A program made the position numbers and the translations under genes. Below are positions 8,640 to 16,903 of a stretch of DNA of 64,000 nucleotides, one piece after another (within the stretch, counting starts at the first letter, position 1; the number at the start of each line of letters is the position of its first letter). The notes beneath the pieces were generated by a model that was not told where the DNA came from, ran no database searches, and worked only from the letters and a program-made list of their open reading frames with translations. Source of the DNA: DTYU01 sp040756575 (GTDB lineage: Bacteria > Bacillota > Desulfotomaculia > Desulfotomaculales > Ammonificaceae); NCBI GenBank assembly GCA_040756575.1, contig JBFLYP010000012.1, forward strand, positions 1 to 64,000. Reading direction: 5' to 3'.

Positions 8640-9647
8640 ATGCGGGAAGCACTGTTTTACGAAAAGAAGGACGAAAACACTGTTTTCTGCCGGCTTTGCC
8701 CTAAAGGATGCGCGATCAAAGAGGGGCACACGGGGTTTTGCAGGGTAAGGGAAAACCGCGGCGGGAAACTCTACGCGCTAAATTACGGCCAGTGCACATC
8801 TTGTGCCGTCGATCCGATGGAGAAGAAACCGCTGTATCACTTTTACCCGGCGCATACGATCCTGTCCCTCGGCACTTACGGCTGCAACCTGCGCTGCGGT
8901 TTCTGCCAGAACTGGGAGATAGCCCACGGTTCGCCGCCTGCGATTCCTTTAACTCCGGAGCAGGTGGTCGCAATGACCGCGTCCCAGGGGCCGCGCTGTG
9001 TCGGCGTTGCCTACACGTATTCGGAGCCTATTGCATGGTATGAGTTTATTTTCGACACTGTCCGCCCGGTAAAAGAGGCCGGTTTCAGAAACGTACTCGT
9101 TACTAACGGATTTATCAGCGAAGAGCCCCTGAAGGAGATTCTTCCCTATATTGATGCCATGAATATCGATGTGAAGTCGTTCAGGGACGACTACTACAGT
9201 AAATATTGCGCCGGGAGGTTGAAGCCGGTTTTAAGGACGGTGGAGCTCGCTTCCCAAGAGTGCCATGTCGAGGTCACAAACCTTCTTGTTAACGGCCTCA
9301 ACGATTCCGAAGAGGAGATTTCTGACCTGGTGAACTGGCTTTCCGGCCTCGACCCCGCCATACCGCTTCATTTTTCCCGGTACTTCCCCGACTTCGAAAT
9401 GGACCTTCCGCCGACACCGCTTGAGAGCCTCTACCGGGCGCGTGAGATTGCAAGGCAGAAACTGAAGTTTGTTTATCTCGGCAACGTCTGGGATGACGAA
9501 GCGGGCAACACTTACTGTCCGAATTGCAACGAGGTGGTCGTCCAGAGAGAAGGGTACAGGATACGAAAGGCGGCTTTTAAAGACGGCAGGTGCACTGCTT
9601 GCGGGGAAGCGATTCCAATAGTGGGTGAGATTTGGGAAAGACGGTAG
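8640..9647 (+). CDS. amrS: AmmeMemoRadiSam system radical SAM enzyme
   Basis: This 335-residue radical SAM protein has an N-terminal Cys motif (CRLCPKGCAIKEGHTGFC), the SAM/4Fe-4S motif GCNLRCGFCQNWEIAH near residue 85, and a C-terminal zinc-ribbon-like pair (YCPNCNEVVV and GRCTACGEAIP). This is the layout of the radical SAM member of the AMMECR1-Memo system and resembles PflA-type activases. It is the second gene of a two-gene unit with the fused Memo-AMMECR1 gene. The substrate is not known. The intergenic T/A-rich region after it carries the arg promoter. Confidence 0.85.
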   Translation: MREALFYEKKDENTVFCRLCPKGCAIKEGHTGFCRVRENRGGKLYALNYGQCTSCAVDPMEKKPLYHFYPAHTILSLGTYGCNLRCGFCQNWEIAHGSPPAIPLTPEQVVAMTASQGPRCVGVAYTYSEPIAWYEFIFDTVRPVKEAGFRNVLVTNGFISEEPLKEILPYIDAMNIDVKSFRDDYYSKYCAGRLKPVLRTVELASQECHVEVTNLLVNGLNDSEEEISDLVNWLSGLDPAIPLHFSRYFPDFEMDLPPTPLESLYRAREIARQKLKFVYLGNVWDDEAGNTYCPNCNEVVVQREGYRIRKAAFKDGRCTACGEAIPIVGEIWERR

Positions 9648-9713
9648 TGATACTGCTGCATTCTGTTTTGGACAGGGCGGATTTTACAATATATCAATAT
9701 TTTTTACCGCCCT

Positions 9714-9751
9714 ATTGTATTTTTATGCATCATTTTGTATAATTATCATAT
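9714..9751 (+). promoter_or_regulatory. arg operon promoter overlapped by two ARG boxes
   Basis: TTGTAT (9715-9720), 17 bases and TATAAT (9738-9743) form a sigma-A-type promoter. Two ARG-box-like 18-mers overlap it. The one at 9714-9731 (core TGTATTTTTATGCAT) fits the TNTGNATWWWWATNCANA consensus at 16 of 18 places; 9734-9751 is a weaker box 20 bases on. ArgR/AhrC with arginine would therefore cover both promoter elements and repress the arg operon. Confidence 0.8.
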
Positions 9752-9772
9752 TAATTCCGGCAGGTGGTTCAA

Positions 9773-10813
9773 TTGATCAAAGTCGGGATTGTTGGTGCAT
9801 CAGGCTATACAGGAGCGGAACTCGTACGCCTTCTGACGCGGCATCCGGAGGTGGAAGTGACGGTTTTAACCTCGCGCAGCTACGAGGGTAAAGAAATGGC
9901 GGCGGTTTTTCCGCACCTTACGGGCTTCACGGACCGGGTACTTACCGCTTACGACCCGGACCAAATGGCAGCCGAAGCCGACGTTGTCTTCACGGCATTG
10001 CCGCACGGGCACGCCGTGCCGGTTGCCAAGGCGGTAATAGAGCGGGGGAAAAAGCTGATCGACCTGGGGGCGGATTTCCGTTTTCGGCAGGTGGGGGTCT
10101 ACGAGTCCTGGTACAAGGTGGGGCACGGGGCACCCGAATTAGCAAGAGAGGCTGTTTACGGTCTTCCGGAGCTTTATCGCGACCGGCTGAAGGAGGCAAG
10201 GATCGTGGCGAATCCGGGCTGTTACCCGACAGCTTCGCTTTTGGCCCTGGTGCCGTTCCTGCGTTCGGGGGTAATTGCCCCGGACGGCATTATTATCGAC
10301 GCGAAGTCGGGTGTTTCGGGTGCCGGGCGGAAGCTCGACCTTCGCGTGCACTACGCCGAGGTGAACGAAAATGTCCAGGCTTATAGCGTTGCAGTCCACA
10401 GGCATACCCCTGAGATAGAACAGGAGCTCTCTGTTGCGGCGGGAAGAGACGTGTGCATCTCCTTTACGCCGCATCTTGTCCCGCAAACCAGGGGAATCCT
10501 TGTCACGGTTTACGCGGCTCTTAAAACGGGTCTTTCTACGGCCGAGCTGTTAGAGATTTACCGGGGCTTTTACAGCTGCGAGCCCTTCGTTCGGGTGCTC
10601 CCGGAGGGTGCCCTCCCGCAGACCAAAAGCGTGACAGGCTCAAATATGGTACACCTCGGCGCAGTAGCCGACCCGCGGACCGGCCGGGCGGTTCTCCTGT
10701 CAGCGATCGATAACCTGGTTAAAGGGGCTTCAGGGCAGGCGGTGCAGAATATGAATTTAATGTTCGGTCTTCCGGAGACGAGGGGGCTTGAGTCTCCGGG
10801 GATATTTCCGTAA
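9773..10813 (+). CDS. argC: N-acetyl-gamma-glutamyl-phosphate reductase
   Basis: This enzyme reduces N-acetylglutamyl phosphate to the semialdehyde with NADPH, step three of arginine synthesis. The N-terminal nucleotide-binding motif is VGIVGASGYTGAELVRLL. The catalytic cysteine is in IVANPGCYPTASLLAL and the His region is in HRHTPEIEQEL. About 346 residues matches the family. TTG 9773 fits the AGGTGG site (9762-9767); GTG 9764 lies inside it. It is the first gene of argCJBDFGH and lies directly behind the ARG boxes. Confidence 0.95.
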   Translation: MIKVGIVGASGYTGAELVRLLTRHPEVEVTVLTSRSYEGKEMAAVFPHLTGFTDRVLTAYDPDQMAAEADVVFTALPHGHAVPVAKAVIERGKKLIDLGADFRFRQVGVYESWYKVGHGAPELAREAVYGLPELYRDRLKEARIVANPGCYPTASLLALVPFLRSGVIAPDGIIIDAKSGVSGAGRKLDLRVHYAEVNENVQAYSVAVHRHTPEIEQELSVAAGRDVCISFTPHLVPQTRGILVTVYAALKTGLSTAELLEIYRGFYSCEPFVRVLPEGALPQTKSVTGSNMVHLGAVADPRTGRAVLLSAIDNLVKGASGQAVQNMNLMFGLPETRGLESPGIFP

Positions 10814-10911
10814 GCTTGCAGGAAGCAGTTAGGGGTTAGAATCCGGGATTAGTATGGTAGCTTCAACGCCGAGCGTCGAAGATCGAACATTTTGGAGGGG
10901 TAAACGTTATT

Positions 10912-12111
10912 ATGGAGTGGGTCGAAGGGGGCGTAACGGCTCCCGCCGGTTTTAAAGCGAGCGGGGTGGCCGCCGGAATTAAAAAAAGCAAGAAGGACCT
11001 GGCACTCCTTTACAGTGTGGTGCCGGCGACGGCGGCAGGGGTTTTCACTACCAACAGGGTGAAGGCGGCGCCGCTCCTTCTCACCGCGCGGCGGCTGGAG
11101 AAAGGTGTAGCGCAGGCTGTAGTGGTCAACAGCGGTAATGCCAACTCCTGCACCGGTCCGGAGGGGTATGAGGACGCGCAGGCCATGGCGTGTTCGACGG
11201 CAAGGACCTTAAAGATACCGGAAGAACTGGTGCTGGTCGGCTCTACGGGGGTAATAGGCCAGCGCCTGCCGGTTACGAAGATTGAGGAAGCGCTGCCTGC
11301 GGCTGCCGGGGCACTGGGCAGTGCGGGCCACCGGTCCGCGGCGGAGGCGATAATGACCACGGACACGGTGGTAAAGGAGGCGGCGGTCCGATTTTCCCTC
11401 GCCGGGCACCGGTGCGCTGTGGGCGGGATGGCCAAGGGCTCCGGGATGATTCACCCCAACATGGCGACGATGATGGCCTTTCTCACCACCGATGCGGCGG
11501 TGGAGGCGGGGCTTTTGCGCCGGGCGCTTAGGAGCGCGGTCGACGCTTCGTTCAACATGATTACGGTGGACGGGGATACAAGCACCAACGACATGGTGGT
11601 GGTGCTGGCAAACGGCTGCGCCGGAAATCCCCTAATCACCGGTGAAGGGCCGGAATACGATGATTTTGTAACGGCGCTCACGGCTGTCGCCACCGAATTA
11701 GCGAAAAAGGTGGCGCGGGACGGAGAGGGGGCCACAAGGCTGATCGAGGTTCGCGTGAGAGGGGCAGGTTCGGTTGCCGACGCACGCAAGGCGGCGCGGG
11801 CCGTTGCCGGGTCGAACTTAGTTAAGTCGGCGGTCTTCGGCCGCGATGCAAACTGGGGGCGTATTTTATGCGCGGCTGGGTATTCCGGAGCTTCTTTCGA
11901 CCCGGAAAAAGTGGACATTTTCATCGGCGCGGAACAGGTGGCGGCCGGCGGTGTGGGGGTCGCGTTTTCAGAGGAGCGTGCTTCGGCGGAACTTGACCGG
12001 GATCCGGTTGTCATCACCGTGGATTTCAAGGAAGGAGACGGTGCTGCTACAGCCTGGGGCTGCGACCTGACCTATGATTATGTGCGGATCAATGCGAGTT
12101 ACCGGACATAG
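10912..12111 (+). CDS. argJ: Glutamate N-acetyltransferase (bifunctional ArgJ type)
   Basis: This enzyme transfers the acetyl group from N-acetylornithine back to glutamate, closing the acetyl cycle. The self-cleavage site is visible in GMIHPNMATMMAFLTTDA: cleavage before the second Thr of the MAT motif gives alpha and beta chains. Other family blocks are VVVNSGNANSCTG and FGRDANWGRILCAAGYSG. It has 399 residues, the usual length. No argA lies in the cluster, which fits the cyclic pathway; whether it also uses acetyl-CoA cannot be told. A 400-bp spacer with hairpins separates it from argB. Confidence 0.95.
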   Translation: MEWVEGGVTAPAGFKASGVAAGIKKSKKDLALLYSVVPATAAGVFTTNRVKAAPLLLTARRLEKGVAQAVVVNSGNANSCTGPEGYEDAQAMACSTARTLKIPEELVLVGSTGVIGQRLPVTKIEEALPAAAGALGSAGHRSAAEAIMTTDTVVKEAAVRFSLAGHRCAVGGMAKGSGMIHPNMATMMAFLTTDAAVEAGLLRRALRSAVDASFNMITVDGDTSTNDMVVVLANGCAGNPLITGEGPEYDDFVTALTAVATELAKKVARDGEGATRLIEVRVRGAGSVADARKAARAVAGSNLVKSAVFGRDANWGRILCAAGYSGASFDPEKVDIFIGAEQVAAGGVGVAFSEERASAELDRDPVVITVDFKEGDGAATAWGCDLTYDYVRINASYRT

Positions 12112-12220
12112 AATCAGGCTTAAGAGGAGGGTAAAGTTTGGTCCGCGCCTTGAACGTGTGAGCGGGAGCAAAACAGGCGGATACGACCGCCGGAGGTGGC
12201 AATATCTGATTATTTTCAGA

Positions 12221-12264
12221 GGAGTCGTTCACGACGATTCATCGTCGCCACCGGGAATGAAAAT
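12221..12264 (+). repeat. R3 covarying hairpin repeat, copy 1
   Basis: GGAGTCGTTCACGACGATTC followed by ATCGTCGCCACCGGGAATG and AAAAT. The stem CGACGAT/ATCGTCG is followed by the constant GCCACCGGGAATG. Two more copies lie at 59134-59173 and 60404-60445 with different but still paired stems. It is in the argJ-argB spacer. Confidence 0.7.
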
Positions 12265-12315
12265 GTATATAGGACTTGCGGCAAGACCGGAGCCGCGCCG
12301 TATGACGAGCTGCGA

Positions 12316-12442
12316 ACCGCACTTGGCGAGGCGACGACTCGGAGTCCGGATGCCGGCACGGATGCCGGCAAGCGCAACCGAGGCAGGGACGCCGAGTTTG
12401 CGCGGTGCCGGACGGAGAGCCGGCGACGAGCGATAGTGCGGT
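12316..12442. repeat. Long structured spacer between argJ and argB
   Basis: ACCGCACT (12316-12323) pairs with AGTGCGGT (12435-12442). Between them are several internal inverted and direct motifs (GGATGCCGGCA repeated, CGGCACGGATGCCG, GCCGGACGGAGAGCCGGC). The region is over 70 percent G+C by eye and has no convincing reading frame. It may be a dispersed palindromic element or a processing/attenuation structure inside the arg operon. Confidence 0.5.
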
Positions 12443-12517
12443 CAGCGCAGGAATCCGGCGCGAGCCGGTCTGCCTAAAGCCGCCGCTGCAGAAACCTTAC
12501 ATTTTCGGAGGAGAAAG

Positions 12518-13405
12518 ATGGTTTTAACGGCGATTGAAAAGGCAGGCATTCTGGTCGAGGCCCTGCCGTACATTAAAAAGTTTTACGGCAAGATTATCGT
12601 GGTGAAATACGGCGGGCATGCGATGCTTAACTGCGAGCTGAAGCAAGCAGTAATGAAGGACCTTGTGCTCATGAAGTACGTAGGCATGCACCCGGTGGTT
12701 GTTCACGGCGGCGGCCCGGACATTTCCAACATGCTGAAGCGTCTGGGAAAGGAGACAACATTCGTTAACGGCCTCCGGGTCACGGACGCAGAGACGATGA
12801 TGGTCGTTGAGATGGTCCTGGGTCGCTTGAATAAAGAGATCACTGCCCTCATCAACCGGCTCGGCGGGCGAGCGGTGGGCCTCTGCGGAAAGGACGCCAA
12901 CCTGGTAATGGCTGAAAAAAAGCCGGGAGTTATTAGATGTGCGGACGGAGCGGAAGTGGTGCAGGACATCGGTTACGTCGGCAGGATAACACGGGTAAAC
13001 CCGGATCTTCTACTGAGCGTGATCCAACAGGGGTATATTCCCGTGGTTGCACCGATCGGACTTGGCCCTGAGGGCGAAGGATACAACATCAATGCCGATA
13101 CCGTGGCGGGAAAAATCGCTGAAGCGCTTAAAGCGGATAAGCTGATCATCCTCACGGACGTTGAAGGAATTTTGCGAAACCCGGAAGACAGGGGCTCAGT
13201 GATTTCGGTCATTACACTTGCAGAAATTCCGGGTCTGATTGCGTCGGGCAAGATTTCCGGCGGCATGATCCCGAAACTCGAATGCTGCGAGGCGGCCATT
13301 AGAGGCGGAGTAAAGAGCACGCATATCCTCGACGGCAGAGTGATGCATGCGATTTTGCTCGAGGTGTTTACCGATGAGGGCGTCGGGACCATGGTGGTAC
13401 CTTAA
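12518..13405 (+). CDS. argB: N-acetylglutamate kinase
   Basis: This enzyme phosphorylates N-acetylglutamate. It belongs to the amino acid kinase fold: VVKYGGHAML near the start (phosphate binding), VVHGGGPDISNML (glycine-rich loop), GYVGRITRVNPDLL and ILTDVEGILRNPED (nucleotide site), and KISGGMIPKLECCEAAI near the C-terminus. The 295 residues include an N-terminal helix (ALPYIKKFYGK) of the type linked to hexamer formation and arginine feedback inhibition in related enzymes; regulation here is inferred. GGAGG precedes ATG 12518. argD follows by 38 bases. Confidence 0.95.
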   Translation: MVLTAIEKAGILVEALPYIKKFYGKIIVVKYGGHAMLNCELKQAVMKDLVLMKYVGMHPVVVHGGGPDISNMLKRLGKETTFVNGLRVTDAETMMVVEMVLGRLNKEITALINRLGGRAVGLCGKDANLVMAEKKPGVIRCADGAEVVQDIGYVGRITRVNPDLLLSVIQQGYIPVVAPIGLGPEGEGYNINADTVAGKIAEALKADKLIILTDVEGILRNPEDRGSVISVITLAEIPGLIASGKISGGMIPKLECCEAAIRGGVKSTHILDGRVMHAILLEVFTDEGVGTMVVP

Positions 13406-13443
13406 TTGTGGTACATTAATTAAGGAAGGATGAGGTCGGAAGG

Positions 13444-14679
13444 ATGAAGGCGGAGAATTTCCCGGATTTATCCTCGGCGGTGATTATCGCGCAGGCCGAG
13501 AAGTATATGCTAAAGACGTACGGGCGGCTGCCGTTAGTGCTGGTTAAGGGGGAGGGAGCACGTGTCTGGGATGCAGACGGTAAGGAGTACCTCGATTTCG
13601 TTGCCGGCCTTGCCGTGAATTCCGTGGGACACTGCCACCCGCGGGTAGTGGCGGCCATCCGGGAGCAGGCGGGCGTCCTGATACACTGCTCCAATCTCTA
13701 CTACAGCACGCCTCAGGCCGAGTTAGCGAAATGGCTGGTAGAGCGGACGCCTTTCGACCGGGTGTTTTTCTGTAACAGCGGGGCGGAGGCCGTCGAGGCG
13801 GCGCTCAAGTTAGCGCGAAAATACGCGAAGAAGAGATGGGGCCCCGGCCGCTTTGAGGTCGTGACGGCAGAGAACTCGTTTCACGGCAGGACATACGGGG
13901 CGGTTACCGCTACGGGACAGCCTAAGTACCATCAGGGTTTTGAACCCTTGGTACCCGGCTTTTCATACATCCCCTTCAACGATCCTGTGGCTTTGGAAGA
14001 AGCAGTGAATGAGAAAACGGCGGCAGTTTTACTCGAACCGGTACAGGGTGAAGGAGGAATCTACCCGGCCTCGCCGCAGTTTTTGCGCGCGGCGCGGGAG
14101 ATCACCAGGGAGCGGGGAGCGGTGCTGATATTTGACGAGGTACAGTGCGGCCTGGGACGGACCGGAAGGTTCCTGGCCCAGGAGCATTACGGGGTTCAAT
14201 CCGATATTGCTTGCCTGGCGAAGGCACTCGGGGGAGGCTTTCCCATTGGCGCAATGCTCGCAATTGAAGAGGTTGCATCCGGTTTCAGCCCCGGCGATCA
14301 TGCCTCTACTTTTGGCGGAAACCCGCTGGCGGCGGCAGCGGCTCTCGCGGCGGTCAAGGCGTTGGAGGAGGAAGGGCTGGCCGAAAATGCGGAGCGGACC
14401 GGCGCCTATCTAAAGGAGCGACTGGCCGACCTGGGAAGGGAAACAGGCCTTGCCGGCGAGGTCAGAGGTATGGGATTGATGCTCGGCCTTGTGGTGAATG
14501 TTCCCGCAAAAGCTCTGGCGGCTTCGTGCCAGGAAAGAGGACTCATTGTGAATGCGGTGAAAGACGATACCCTGCGGTTTGTCCCACCCCTCGCTATAAC
14601 CCGGCAGGATGTTGATCAGGCGGTTGCAGTTTTGAAGGCAGCGATGCTGGCGACGGCTAATCAAGGCGAGGAGGGCTAA
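13444..14679 (+). CDS. argD: Acetylornithine aminotransferase
   Basis: This PLP-dependent class III aminotransferase converts N-acetylglutamate semialdehyde to N-acetylornithine. Signature parts: FFCNSGAEAVEAALKLARKY (PLP phosphate binding), ENSFHGRTYGAVTATGQ, ILIFDEVQCGLGRTGR and CLAKALGGGFPIGAML, where the Lys of AKAL is the PLP lysine. The 411 residues are slightly longer than usual, owing to the N-terminal extension MKAENFPDLSSAVII. The stop and the argF start are one base apart. Confidence 0.95.
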   Translation: MKAENFPDLSSAVIIAQAEKYMLKTYGRLPLVLVKGEGARVWDADGKEYLDFVAGLAVNSVGHCHPRVVAAIREQAGVLIHCSNLYYSTPQAELAKWLVERTPFDRVFFCNSGAEAVEAALKLARKYAKKRWGPGRFEVVTAENSFHGRTYGAVTATGQPKYHQGFEPLVPGFSYIPFNDPVALEEAVNEKTAAVLLEPVQGEGGIYPASPQFLRAAREITRERGAVLIFDEVQCGLGRTGRFLAQEHYGVQSDIACLAKALGGGFPIGAMLAIEEVASGFSPGDHASTFGGNPLAAAAALAAVKALEEEGLAENAERTGAYLKERLADLGRETGLAGEVRGMGLMLGLVVNVPAKALAASCQERGLIVNAVKDDTLRFVPPLAITRQDVDQAVAVLKAAMLATANQGEEG

Positions 14680-14680
14680 C

Positions 14681-15619
14681 GTGTACGGTTCGTTAAGAAA
14701 GCTCTTTCACGGCAGGGACTTCCTGTCTATAAACGATGTTACGGGCGAGGAGATCAGTGCCCTTATTGATTTTGCCCGGGATCTCAAAGAGGCTAAGCGA
14801 AGGGGCGATCCCCACGCCTTTTGCAGCGGGAAAACCCTGGCGATGATCTTTCAGAAACCGTCCACCCGTACGCGGGTATCCTTTGAGGTAGGTATGTACC
14901 AACTGGGAGGGAACGCCTTATTTTTGAGCGCACAGGAATTGCAGCTCGGGCGGGGCGAGACCATCTCGGATACGGCACGGGTGCTCTCCCGCTACGTGGA
15001 CGCTATAATGATCCGGACATTCAGCCAGCAGGACGTAGAAGCTCTCGCAGCCGCGGCTACTGTTCCCGTGATCAACGGCCTCACGGACTGGGAGCATCCC
15101 TGCCAGATAATGGCCGACCTCATGACCGTGTGGGAGGAAAAGGGGCGGTTCGAAGGCCTGAAGCTTGCCTATGTGGGTGACGGAAACAACGTTTGTCACT
15201 CGCTGCTCCTGGCCTGTCCCCGGGTGGGCATGGATATCGCCGTCGCCTGCCCGCCGGGCTATGAGCCGCACCGGGAAATTGTGGGCGCGGCGCAGGCGGC
15301 CGCAGTAAAGAGCAAGGTAAGGGTAGTCGCAGATCCTGTGGAGGCAGTGCGCGGTGCCGACGTGGTTGTTACCGACGTCTGGGCAAGCATGGGGAAAGAA
15401 GCCGAATACTCCGAGAGAATACGTATTTTCCGTCCTTATCAAGTCAACAACGCCCTCGTCAGCCATGCGAAACCGGACTTCATCTTCCTGCACTGCCTTC
15501 CGGCACACCGAGGTGAGGAGGTTACCGACGAGGTGATCGACGGCCCGGCAAGCCGTGTCTGGGACGAGGCGGAGAACAGGCTGCACCTGCAAAAGGCGCT
15601 TTTAGCCCTGTTGCTTTAG
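14681..15619 (+). CDS. argF: Ornithine carbamoyltransferase
   Basis: This enzyme makes citrulline from ornithine and carbamoyl phosphate. The carbamoyl-phosphate motif is FQKPSTRTRVSFEVGMYQLG, and HPCQIMADLMT and FLHCLPAHRGEEVTDEVIDG hold the catalytic His and Cys. It has 312 residues, standard length. It starts at GTG 14681, one base after argD ends, which implies translational coupling. No carAB genes are in the window, so carbamoyl phosphate must come from elsewhere. Confidence 0.95.
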   Translation: MYGSLRKLFHGRDFLSINDVTGEEISALIDFARDLKEAKRRGDPHAFCSGKTLAMIFQKPSTRTRVSFEVGMYQLGGNALFLSAQELQLGRGETISDTARVLSRYVDAIMIRTFSQQDVEALAAAATVPVINGLTDWEHPCQIMADLMTVWEEKGRFEGLKLAYVGDGNNVCHSLLLACPRVGMDIAVACPPGYEPHREIVGAAQAAAVKSKVRVVADPVEAVRGADVVVTDVWASMGKEAEYSERIRIFRPYQVNNALVSHAKPDFIFLHCLPAHRGEEVTDEVIDGPASRVWDEAENRLHLQKALLALLL

Positions 15620-15637
15620 GACCAGAGGAGGTACTTT

Positions 15638-16849
15638 ATGGTCAAAAAAGTAGTTCTTGCTTATTCGGGGGGGCTCGATACCTCCATCATCATCCCTTGG
15701 CTGAAAGAAAACTTCGGCTGTGAGGTCATCGCTATGGTTGCGGACCTCGGGCAGGGCGAAGAACTGAAACTCATAAGAGAAAAGGCGATAAAAAGCGGGG
15801 CAAGCAAGGTTTACATCGAGGACGTCAGGGAGGAGTTTTTAACGGGTTACGTTTTTCCTACCCTGCGGGCGGGAGCGGTCTACGAAGGCAAATATCTGCT
15901 CGGAACCTCAATGGCGCGCCCGCTGATCGCCAAAAAATTGGTCGAGGTTGCCCACCGGGAAAATGCGGAAGCGGTGGCGCACGGAGCTACCGGCAAAGGG
16001 AACGACCAGGTCCGCTTTGAGGTAAGCGTGAAGGCGCTTGACCCCGACCTGACCTTGATTGCTCCCTGGCGGCTGTGGGATATACGCTCCCGCGAAGACG
16101 CGATTGCCTACGCGGCTGCGCGCGGCATCCCGGTGCCGGTCACCAGGGAACGCCCCTACAGCATGGACCGGAATCTCTGGCACTTAAGCCATGAGGGCGG
16201 CGACCTTGAAGATCCCGGAAACGAAGCCCCGCAGGACCTGTACCTGTTAACGGTGCCGCCGGAGGAGGCGCCCGGGGAGCCTGCGTACGTGACCCTTTAT
16301 TTTGAGGAGGGCATACCGGTAGGGCTCGAAGATACCCGCCCGGACCCGCTGACCCTGATGGAGAGGCTGAACGCCCTCGGTGGAAAGCACGGCATCGGCA
16401 TTGTAGATATGGTGGAAAACCGGCTGGTGGGGATGAAATCCCGCGGGGTTTACGAGACGCCAGGAGGGACGATCCTCTTTTGCGCCCTCCGGGAGCTTGA
16501 GCGGCTTACACTTGACCGGGCTACGCTTCACTTTAAGGAGGTGGTAGCCCTAAGGTATGCAGAACTTGTTTATGACGGCTTATGGTTTTCGCCCCTCCGT
16601 GAAGCTTTGGATGCCTTTGTTGCATCGGTATCCCGTAAGGTAACCGGCCGGGTTCGCCTTAAACTTTATAAAGGGAACGTTTCTCCTGCGGGTGTTTGGT
16701 CGCCGCATTCTCTCTACTTAAAGGACCTGGCCACCTTCGGACGGGACGAGATGTACGACCAAAGGGACGCTGCCGGGTTCATCAATCTTTTCGGCCTCCC
16801 TCTCAAGGTGCGGGCGATGGTGGAAAAGGAAAGGCGGACGGAAGGATGA
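15638..16849 (+). CDS. argG: Argininosuccinate synthase
   Basis: This enzyme joins citrulline and aspartate with ATP. The PP-loop ATP motif is VLAYSGGLDTSIIIPWLKEN; HGATGKGNDQVRFE and MDRNLWHLSHEGGDLEDP are the substrate-binding blocks of the family. It has 403 residues. GAGGAGG precedes ATG 15638. The gene sits 18 bases after argF, in the same operon. Confidence 0.96.
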   Translation: MVKKVVLAYSGGLDTSIIIPWLKENFGCEVIAMVADLGQGEELKLIREKAIKSGASKVYIEDVREEFLTGYVFPTLRAGAVYEGKYLLGTSMARPLIAKKLVEVAHRENAEAVAHGATGKGNDQVRFEVSVKALDPDLTLIAPWRLWDIRSREDAIAYAAARGIPVPVTRERPYSMDRNLWHLSHEGGDLEDPGNEAPQDLYLLTVPPEEAPGEPAYVTLYFEEGIPVGLEDTRPDPLTLMERLNALGGKHGIGIVDMVENRLVGMKSRGVYETPGGTILFCALRELERLTLDRATLHFKEVVALRYAELVYDGLWFSPLREALDAFVASVSRKVTGRVRLKLYKGNVSPAGVWSPHSLYLKDLATFGRDEMYDQRDAAGFINLFGLPLKVRAMVEKERRTEG

Positions 16850-16903
16850 AGGGGACGGCGTCATTAGTCCTTCATCCTTTTTGGTGCTAAGGAGGAAACA
16901 ACG

